From an uncultured Porphyromonadaceae bacterium (lineage in GTDB: Bacteria; Bacteroidota; Bacteroidia; Bacteroidales; Muribaculaceae), in assembly GCA_947177595.1 (NCBI GenBank), contig CAMWUZ010000130.1:1-5444 (forward strand): a DNA stretch of 5,444 bases, written 5' to 3'. Each line of letters starts with the position of its first letter. The stretch's first letter is position 1. Positions 1-5,444 of the stretch are shown here, piece by piece. The translations under genes were made by a program, and so were the position numbers. The notes below the pieces were generated by a model that had not been told where the DNA came from, ran no database searches, and worked only from the letters and a program-made list of their open reading frames with translations.

Positions 1-983
1 TTGACCTCAGAGGCAATGGCGGCGGACTGCTCGAAAGTGCGGTGAGCGTGGTGAGCAACTTTGTGCCAAAGGGCACCAAAGTGTTGAGTACCAAAGGTAA
101 GGGGCTGCTCAATGAAAAGGTTTATAAAACCACTACCGCACCTGTCAATACAACTATTCCGGTAGTTGTGCTTATAGACGGAGAAACCGCATCCTCCTCA
201 GAGATCACAGCCGGCGCGCTTCAGGATCTTGATCGCGCGGTGATTGTAGGCAACCGCTCCTATGGCAAAGGTTTGGTACAGACCACCCGCGACCTCCCCT
301 ACGAAGGGCTCCTCAAGGTTACAATGGCAAAATATTACACTCCGAGCGGCAGACTTATTCAGGCTATTGACTACAGCCACAGAAATCCCGACGGATCGGT
401 GAGCAGAATACCTGACAGTCTCACCAATACATTCACCACCGCCGGCGGCAGAATTGTGCGCGACGGAGGAGGAATCACCCCCGATGTGGAGGTCACATAT
501 CAACCTCTGAGCAGAATCACCTATAATATAATGCGTGATTTCTGGGCATTTGATTTCGCGAACAAATATCGAGCCAATCACCCAGAAGCGCCTGATTTCA
601 ACAGCTTCGCAATCACCGACTCCATATATAATGAGTTCAAAGCCTTCATCGATCCCGGTAAATTCGAGTATGACCGCGTTTGCGAGACCATGCTAAGCCG
701 CCTTAGAGAAGCTGCAAAAGTGGAAGGATACAGCGAAGACAGTCTCAGCGCGGAATTTGACCGGCTTGAGGCAATGCTGCGCCGCCCGCTTGACAAAGAT
801 CTCGACACTCACCGCGAAGCAATCGAACCGATTATTCTGCGCGAAATAATGGAGCGATATTATTTCGATGCCGGCAGAATAAGAGTGGGACTGAGAAACG
901 ATGCCGGACTCGACTCGGCTATTCAGGTCCTCGAGACTCCCGGCAGATATGAGCGGCTACTGAAACCATCAAACGGTAAATAA
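1..983 (+). CDS. S41-family C-terminal processing peptidase, 3' part (5' end outside window)
   Basis: This is a serine protease of the Ctp/Tsp family, which cleaves proteins near their C-termini, normally in the periplasm or cell envelope. The reading frame is open from the left edge (first whole codon at position 3) and begins inside the S41 core with DLRGNGGGLLESAV. The catalytic region follows: TASSSEITAGAL at about 186-221, then the GKG motif at 264-272. Aligned by eye with E. coli Tsp (Ser430, Asp441, Lys455), the nucleophile is the Ser at 192-194 and the general-base Lys is at 267-269. The 25-residue spacing and the Asp 11 residues after the Ser both match. A GGGITPDV motif near 468-491 ends the protease core. 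About 160 mostly helical, charged residues follow, as is common in Bacteroidota members. The signal peptide and PDZ domain should lie upstream and cannot be checked. The GTG at 42 is internal, not the true start. The active site looks intact. The exact subfamily and substrate are unknown. Confidence 0.95.
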   Translation, partial: DLRGNGGGLLESAVSVVSNFVPKGTKVLSTKGKGLLNEKVYKTTTAPVNTTIPVVVLIDGETASSSEITAGALQDLDRAVIVGNRSYGKGLVQTTRDLPYEGLLKVTMAKYYTPSGRLIQAIDYSHRNPDGSVSRIPDSLTNTFTTAGGRIVRDGGGITPDVEVTYQPLSRITYNIMRDFWAFDFANKYRANHPEAPDFNSFAITDSIYNEFKAFIDPGKFEYDRVCETMLSRLREAAKVEGYSEDSLSAEFDRLEAMLRRPLDKDLDTHREAIEPIILREIMERYYFDAGRIRVGLRNDAGLDSAIQVLETPGRYERLLKPSNGK

Positions 984-990
984 ATGAATC
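960..990 (+). promoter_or_regulatory. protease stop / mfd start junction, no Shine-Dalgarno
   Basis: The protease ends with TAA at 981-983 and the mfd ATG begins at 984, so there is no spacer. The bases before the start (aaaccatcaaacggtaaata) are A-rich and contain no GGAGG-like sequence. This fits Bacteroidota, which often initiate without Shine-Dalgarno pairing. I see no clear Bacteroides-type promoter (-33 TTTG, -7 TAnnTTTG) just upstream. mfd is therefore most likely read from the protease transcript, perhaps by translational coupling. The start is supported because the first residues (MNLEEISARF) match the expected beginning of an Mfd and a stop codon lies directly upstream in frame. Confidence 0.6.
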
Positions 991-3900
991 TTGAAGAAAT
1001 TTCCGCGCGTTTCCTTTCGGGAGCGCGCGGCAAAGCATTTAATAAGGCGGTGAAATCCAACGCCACTGTTCTAAATTTTTATTCACTCGCCGGTTCATCA
1101 GCAGCTGTAGCTCTCAGTCAGCTCTCAGAAAAGAACCCCGTGCTGATTATCGCCGACACCCTGGATGATGCCGGGTATATATACCACGACATCACCAGAA
1201 TATGCGGAGAAGAAAGCTGCGCATTTTTTCCAAGCGCATACAAAAGAGACATCAAATACGGTCAGATAGACCCCCCCTCACAAATCTTGCGCACGGAAGC
1301 GCTTAACCGATGGAATGAAGACCGGAGACTGAGGTTTGTAGTGACCTATCCGGAAGCTATCGCCGAAAAAGTTGCAACACGCAAGGATATCGGCGACCAC
1401 ACAATACGACTAAAAAAATCATCTTCCACCGACCTGCCGGAAACAATCAAATGGCTGCGTGCAAACGGATTCAGCGAGGTTGATTACGTTTATGAGCCGG
1501 GGCAATTCGCAAACCGCGGCTCTATTCTCGATATTTACGGATACAGCAACGAACTCCCCTACCGAGTGGATTTTTTCGGTGACGAAATCGACTCAATCAG
1601 AGTTTTCAATACTGAAACACAGCTCTCCGAGCAGAAACTTGAGGAGATTGCAATAACCGCGAACGTTGGAGAAACATCAGCCGGTGAATCCATACTCGCT
1701 TTCATAGAGCCGGATACTCTCATTGCCGTACGTGATGCTGACTACACTTTAAGCCGCGTGAACTCCGTAGCTCAGGAAACATTCAGCGACAGCGCGCTCA
1801 TAGCCGACGAAGGGGACAAGGACGCTCTTAAGAACGTTGTTGATCCGGAACTATTCTCGGCAAAATTCAATGAATTCAGACGGATAGAATTCACCTCTGC
1901 CGCAGAGCCGCCGAAATCTTCTGAACTCTCACTTGATTTCAAGTGCTCCCCACAGGCTATATATCACAAGAATTTTGACCTGATAAGCGAGTCATTCACC
2001 CGTCTGCTGAAAGAGAACTACACACTCTATATTCTAAGCGACAGCGACAAACAGTTTGAACGCCTGAAAGCGATTTTCGCCGACCGTGGTGATGAAATTG
2101 ATTTTATTCCGGTGCAAGGTACACTCCATGAAGGATTTGTTGACCACCAGCAAAAAATCGCCGTGCTCACTGATCACCAGATTTTTGACCGCTTTCACAA
2201 ATACAATCTGAAAAGCGACCGGGCACGCTCCGGCAAGCTCGCGCTTTCGCTCAAGGAGCTCAGTGCTATCGAGCCGGGTGACTATATCGTGCATGTTGAC
2301 CATGGAGTCGGGAAATTCGCGGGACTGCTTCGCACAAATGTAAACGGTCGCACTCAGGAGATGATCAAGCTCACATACGCCAACAACGACACTATTTTCG
2401 TATCAATCCATGCGCTCCATAAGCTCGCCAAGTATCGCGGCAAGGAGGGTGTGGAACCGAAAATCAACAAACTTGGCAGCGGAGCATGGAATAAGGTCAA
2501 GGAGCGCACAAAAGAAAAACTCAAGGATATTGCGCGTGACCTGATAAAACTCTATGCCGCGCGCAAAGAGGAGAAAGGTTTCGGCTTCAGCCCCGACTCA
2601 TATCTGCAGCAGGAGCTTGAGGCATCATTTATCTACGAAGATACCCCGGACCAGCTCACAACCACTCAGGCCGTGAAGGCTGATATGGAGAGTGACAAAC
2701 CTATGGATCGCCTTGTATGCGGCGATGTGGGTTTCGGAAAAACAGAGATTGCTATCCGCGCGGCATTCAAGGCTGCAACCGACAGTAAACAGACCGCAGT
2801 GCTCGTGCCTACGACAGTACTCGCCTATCAGCACTACAACACTTTCAAAAACCGACTTAAAGATTTTCCGGTAAGGGTAGATTACATATCCCGCGCACGC
2901 ACTCCCAAACAGGTCAAACAGATTCTTGCCGATCTTGCGGATGGAAAAATCGATATTCTCATCGGCACCCATAAGCTCATAGGCTCTTCGGTAAAATTCA
3001 AGGATCTCGGGCTTCTTGTGGTGGATGAGGAGCAGAAATTCGGGGTAGCGGTAAAAGAGAAACTGAAGCAGATGAAAACCAATGTGGACACTCTGACCAT
3101 GAGTGCCACCCCTATTCCGCGCACACTCCAATTCTCTCTAATGGGCGCGCGCGACCTGTCTGCAATCACCACTCCGCCGGCAAACCGCTATCCGATTGTC
3201 ACGTCGGTGAATGCTCTTAATGACGATATCATTGCGGAAGCCATCAACTTTGAGCTGTCGCGCAACGGTCAGGTGTTTATCGTGAATCCGCGTATTGAGG
3301 GACTGCACGAGCTTGAGGCTATGGTGAAACGTCTTGTTCCTGACGCACGCACTATAATCGGTCACGGACAGATGCCTCCTGAAAAGCTGGAGAAGGCAAT
3401 CATCGATTTCTCCAACCATGATTATGACATTCTTCTCGCCACAACAATTATCGAGAGCGGCATAGATATGCCTAATGTGAATACCATCATAATCAATAAC
3501 GCTCAGAATTTCGGACTGAGTGAACTGCACCAGCTGAGAGGTCGCGTGGGAAGAAGCAGCCGCAAGGCATTCTGCTATCTGCTTGTGCCTCCCCATATCC
3601 CCCTGTCGCCCACAGCGCGCCGCCGTCTTCAGGCAATCGAAGGATTCAGTGACCTCGGCAGCGGGATACATATCGCCATGCAGGATCTGGATATTCGCGG
3701 CGCCGGAAATCTGCTCGGTGCGGAACAGAGCGGCTTCATCGCCGACTTAGGCTATGAAACATATCAGAAAATACTTCAGGAGGCTGTCACGGAACTCAGA
3801 ACGGAGGAATTTGCCGGAGAACCGACACAGAACCCCGAAGAGGAGCAGGATTTTGTTGCAGACTGCATAATAGAAAGTGACATGGAGCTTCTGCTTCCGT

Positions 3901-4319
3901 CACGCTATGTGCCTCAGGAGAGTGAGCGAATAACTCTTTATCAGGAACTTGACAGCATAGAGCGTGAACTTGACCTGCAGGCATTCAAAACCCGGCTTAT
4001 CGACCGCTTCGGCAATATCCCGCCGGAAACAGCAGAACTCCTCAGAATTCCCCGCCTGCGCCGGCTCGCCCGTAAACTGGGTATTGAAAAAGTAGTGCTG
4101 AAGCAAGAGAAGATGTATATCTATTTTGTGGATGATTCCAACAAGGCTTACTATCAGTCGCCGATGTTCGGCAGAATTCTGCATTATCTCCAGGACAATC
4201 CGCGCCGATGTCAGATAAGAGAGAAAAACGGGAAACGCAGCTTCGCTATCAACGACGTAAAAAAAGTCGAGGACGCTGTTGCAATCCTCGACACCATTCA
4301 TTCACTGCCGTCAATATAG
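984..4319 (+). CDS. mfd: Transcription-repair coupling factor Mfd
   Basis: Mfd is a cytosolic ATP-driven DNA translocase. It binds RNA polymerase stalled at lesions, pushes it off the DNA, and recruits UvrA for nucleotide excision repair. The 1111 aa length is close to the 1148 aa of E. coli. Residues 1 to about 300 are the UvrB-like module, with a degenerate P-loop (LAGSSAAVA, 35-43), so ATP is not expected to bind there. The UvrA-binding part includes R178, R194 and F198, which align with E. coli R165, R181 and F185. The CarD-like RNA polymerase interaction domain spans about 427-500 (YIVHVDHGVGKFAG, 434-447; LTYANND, 463-469). The motor has Walker A GDVGFGKT (580-587), motif II DEEQ (681-684), motif III SAT (707-709) and motif VI QLRGRVGR (850-857). 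The translocation (TRG) motif DLDIRGAGNLLG is at 901-912. The autoinhibitory C-terminal domain is about 955-1111. All key residues are present and the frame is unbroken, so this should be a functional protein. It abuts the protease gene upstream. Confidence 0.99.
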   Translation: MNLEEISARFLSGARGKAFNKAVKSNATVLNFYSLAGSSAAVALSQLSEKNPVLIIADTLDDAGYIYHDITRICGEESCAFFPSAYKRDIKYGQIDPPSQILRTEALNRWNEDRRLRFVVTYPEAIAEKVATRKDIGDHTIRLKKSSSTDLPETIKWLRANGFSEVDYVYEPGQFANRGSILDIYGYSNELPYRVDFFGDEIDSIRVFNTETQLSEQKLEEIAITANVGETSAGESILAFIEPDTLIAVRDADYTLSRVNSVAQETFSDSALIADEGDKDALKNVVDPELFSAKFNEFRRIEFTSAAEPPKSSELSLDFKCSPQAIYHKNFDLISESFTRLLKENYTLYILSDSDKQFERLKAIFADRGDEIDFIPVQGTLHEGFVDHQQKIAVLTDHQIFDRFHKYNLKSDRARSGKLALSLKELSAIEPGDYIVHVDHGVGKFAGLLRTNVNGRTQEMIKLTYANNDTIFVSIHALHKLAKYRGKEGVEPKINKLGSGAWNKVKERTKEKLKDIARDLIKLYAARKEEKGFGFSPDSYLQQELEASFIYEDTPDQLTTTQAVKADMESDKPMDRLVCGDVGFGKTEIAIRAAFKAATDSKQTAVLVPTTVLAYQHYNTFKNRLKDFPVRVDYISRARTPKQVKQILADLADGKIDILIGTHKLIGSSVKFKDLGLLVVDEEQKFGVAVKEKLKQMKTNVDTLTMSATPIPRTLQFSLMGARDLSAITTPPANRYPIVTSVNALNDDIIAEAINFELSRNGQVFIVNPRIEGLHELEAMVKRLVPDARTIIGHGQMPPEKLEKAIIDFSNHDYDILLATTIIESGIDMPNVNTIIINNAQNFGLSELHQLRGRVGRSSRKAFCYLLVPPHIPLSPTARRRLQAIEGFSDLGSGIHIAMQDLDIRGAGNLLGAEQSGFIADLGYETYQKILQEAVTELRTEEFAGEPTQNPEEEQDFVADCIIESDMELLLPSRYVPQESERITLYQELDSIERELDLQAFKTRLIDRFGNIPPETAELLRIPRLRRLARKLGIEKVVLKQEKMYIYFVDDSNKAYYQSPMFGRILHYLQDNPRRCQIREKNGKRSFAINDVKKVEDAVAILDTIHSLPSI

Positions 4320-4327
4320 ACCGGATA
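4320..4327. other. 8-bp convergent intergenic gap between mfd and der
   Basis: The mfd stop TAG (4317-4319) and the der stop TAA (complement of 4328-4330) face each other across only 8 bases (accggata). No strong GC-rich hairpin with a T-tract is visible on either strand. The only inverted repeat here is AATAT/ATATT (4313-4317 and 4325-4329), a weak five-pair AT stem. Transcripts from both sides are therefore likely to run into the opposite gene before ending. Confidence 0.85.
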
Positions 4328-5444
4328 TTATTTTTCTCTCATAAATACATTTATAGGAGTGCCTGAGAAATCCCAGTTGGCACGTATTTTATTCTCAAGG
4401 TATCTGCGGTATGGTTCCTTGACCCACTGCGGCAGATTACAGAAGAAAATAAATGTGGGCACCTGCGCGCCTTTGAGCATGGTGATATATTTAATCTTCA
4501 CATACTTACCCTTGTTTGCAGGCGGCGGATATGCGGCTATAGCCTCCTGCATCACGGTATTGAGCTGTGAGGTGGGCACTGTGCGCTTGCGGTTTTCATA
4601 AACCTGCAGCGCGGTTTCAAGCACTTTGAAGATTCTCTGTTTTGTAACCGCCGATGTAAAAATTATCGGGAAATCAACGAAGGGTGCGAATCTCTCACGT
4701 ATAGCATTTTCAAAATGCTTTATCGCTTCCTGAGATTTGTTCTCTACAAGGTCCCATTTATTGACACATACAACAAGTCCTTTCTTATTTTTCTGAATCA
4801 GCGAGAATATATTGCTGTCCTGTCCCTCGATACCACGGGTGGCATCAATCATGAGAATGCAGACATCGCTTGCCTCAATAGCACGTATCGACCGGATAAC
4901 CGAATAATATTCAATATCCTCGTTGACCTTGGCTTTCTTTCGTATTCCGGCGGTATCTACAAGATAGAAATCGAAACCAAATTTATTGTATCGGGTATAG
5001 ATACTATCACGCGTTGTACCTGCGATATCAGTAACGATATTACGATCCTCGCCGATGAAAGCATTGATTATAGATGACTTACCGGCATTCGGACGACCCA
5101 CAATCGCAAACTTGGGAATATCGTCCAACTGCTCGTCGTCCTCCGGCTTTTCGGGCAGCTTTTTCACGACCTCATCGAGAAGGTCTCCTGTTCCGAAGCC
5201 GTTCACAGCGCTCACCGGATAAGGCTCACCGAGCCCAAGACTATAAAACTCCGGCACATTATACAGCCAATCGTTTGAATCGACCTTGTTGGCTACAAGT
5301 ATCACCGGTTTCTTCGACCTACGCAGGATTTCCGCAACCCTGTCATCAAGGTCTGTCACACCGTTCATGGCATCGACCACAAACAGAATTTCATCAGCCT
5401 GCTCTATGGCAACCTGAACCTGTTTATTTATCTCTTCTTCAAAG
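4328..5444 (-). CDS. der: GTPase Der (EngA), ribosome assembly factor, N-terminus outside window
   Basis: Der is an essential tandem-GTPase protein that helps mature the 50S ribosomal subunit. On the minus strand 371 residues are visible before the TAA at 4328-4330. The frame stays open past the right edge, where it reads FEEEINKQVQVAIEQADEILF and continues into VVDAMNG. The GTG at 5378-5380 is internal, not the start. The first GTPase domain is cut: its P-loop, switch I and G3 lie outside, but G4 NKVD (5279-5290) and the G5-like SAVNG are present. After an acidic linker (KPEDDEQLDD) comes the whole second GTPase domain: P-loop GRPNAGKS (5075-5098), GTTRDS switch I, G3 DTAG (4946-4957), G4 NKWD (4751-4762) and G5 TSAV. 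The C-terminal KH-like RNA-binding domain includes KGKYVKIKY and LPQWVKEPYRRYLENKI and ends soon after at FMREK. It lacks the long basic tail of E. coli Der, as is usual in Bacteroidota. About 65-70 residues are missing relative to the usual total of about 437. All visible motifs are intact. Confidence 0.98.
   Translation of the reverse strand, partial: FEEEINKQVQVAIEQADEILFVVDAMNGVTDLDDRVAEILRRSKKPVILVANKVDSNDWLYNVPEFYSLGLGEPYPVSAVNGFGTGDLLDEVVKKLPEKPEDDEQLDDIPKFAIVGRPNAGKSSIINAFIGEDRNIVTDIAGTTRDSIYTRYNKFGFDFYLVDTAGIRKKAKVNEDIEYYSVIRSIRAIEASDVCILMIDATRGIEGQDSNIFSLIQKNKKGLVVCVNKWDLVENKSQEAIKHFENAIRERFAPFVDFPIIFTSAVTKQRIFKVLETALQVYENRKRTVPTSQLNTVMQEAIAAYPPPANKGKYVKIKYITMLKGAQVPTFIFFCNLPQWVKEPYRRYLENKIRANWDFSGTPINVFMREK

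Noticed and set aside
35..43. Missing Walker A lysine in the N-terminal UvrB-like module of Mfd (region given as residues 35-43; about 1086-1112 in bases)
   Set aside because: Loss of ATP binding in this module is the normal state for the Mfd family, so it is not a defect or a novelty.
198..581. Minus-strand frames of 127 codons (198-581) and 76 codons (578-808) inside the protease gene
   Set aside because: They are antisense to a conserved S41 catalytic domain and its extension, and their translated sequences contain no recognisable motif.
1271..1277. Run of seven C's in mfd as a possible phase-variation tract or assembly error
   Set aside because: The frame is intact through it (Asp-Pro-Pro-Ser). 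Seven bases is short for a contingency tract, and a constitutive repair gene is an unlikely phase-variable locus.
3138..3671. Open antisense frame of 177 codons on the minus strand inside mfd, plus similar minus-strand frames at 2625-3131, 2034-2303 and 3900-4301
   Set aside because: They lie wholly within the conserved mfd coding sequence, and their translations show no recognisable domain and a composition typical of shadow frames (many Cys, His and Arg). No initiation signal is visible.
4313..4329. Inverted repeat AATAT/ATATT followed by a short T-rich stretch, as a possible terminator for mfd
   Set aside because: The stem has only five A-T pairs and no GC base, so it would be too weak for a normal intrinsic terminator.
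4715..5077. Plus-strand open frame of 120 codons, and another at 4359-4601, opposite der
   Set aside because: They are the mirror of the conserved second GTPase and KH-like domains of Der. They have no motif or translation signal of their own.
1..5444. Search for a new defence, mobile or regulatory system
   Set aside because: All three genes are well-known conserved families and fill nearly every base. No integrase, transposase, toxin-antitoxin pair, repeat array or abrupt change in base composition is apparent by eye.

Overview
The window holds three protein-coding genes packed almost edge to edge and reads as ordinary core chromosome of a Bacteroidota bacterium. A member of the order Bacteroidales is likely, possibly Muribaculaceae-like. 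This rests on the protein sequences: the Der G2 P-loop reads GRPNAGKSS with a short tail ending in NVFMREK, the S41 protease carries a helical C-terminal extension, and the mfd start has no Shine-Dalgarno sequence. No rRNA marker is present, so the family-level placement is inference.

Layout. Positions 1-983 (+) are the 3' part of an S41-family carboxy-terminal processing protease; its signal sequence and PDZ region lie before the window. Positions 984-4319 (+) are a complete mfd gene for the transcription-repair coupling factor (1111 aa). Its ATG follows the protease's TAA with no intervening base, and both genes are in the same reading frame. Positions 4328-5444 (-) are most of der (engA), encoding the double-GTPase ribosome assembly factor; its first roughly 65-70 codons lie beyond the right edge. 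mfd and der converge with only 8 bp between their stop codons.

How they work together. The protease and mfd are probably co-transcribed, but there is no obvious functional link between an envelope protease and a cytosolic DNA repair translocase. Der belongs to a separate leftward transcript. Practically all of the window is coding. I found no tRNA, rRNA, CRISPR array, insertion sequence, prophage sequence or convincing terminator or promoter.

I do not see a previously undescribed system here. The points worth a second look are small: the zero-spacing in-frame stop/start between protease and mfd, the tight convergent mfd/der junction, and an in-phase A7 slippery heptamer early in mfd.
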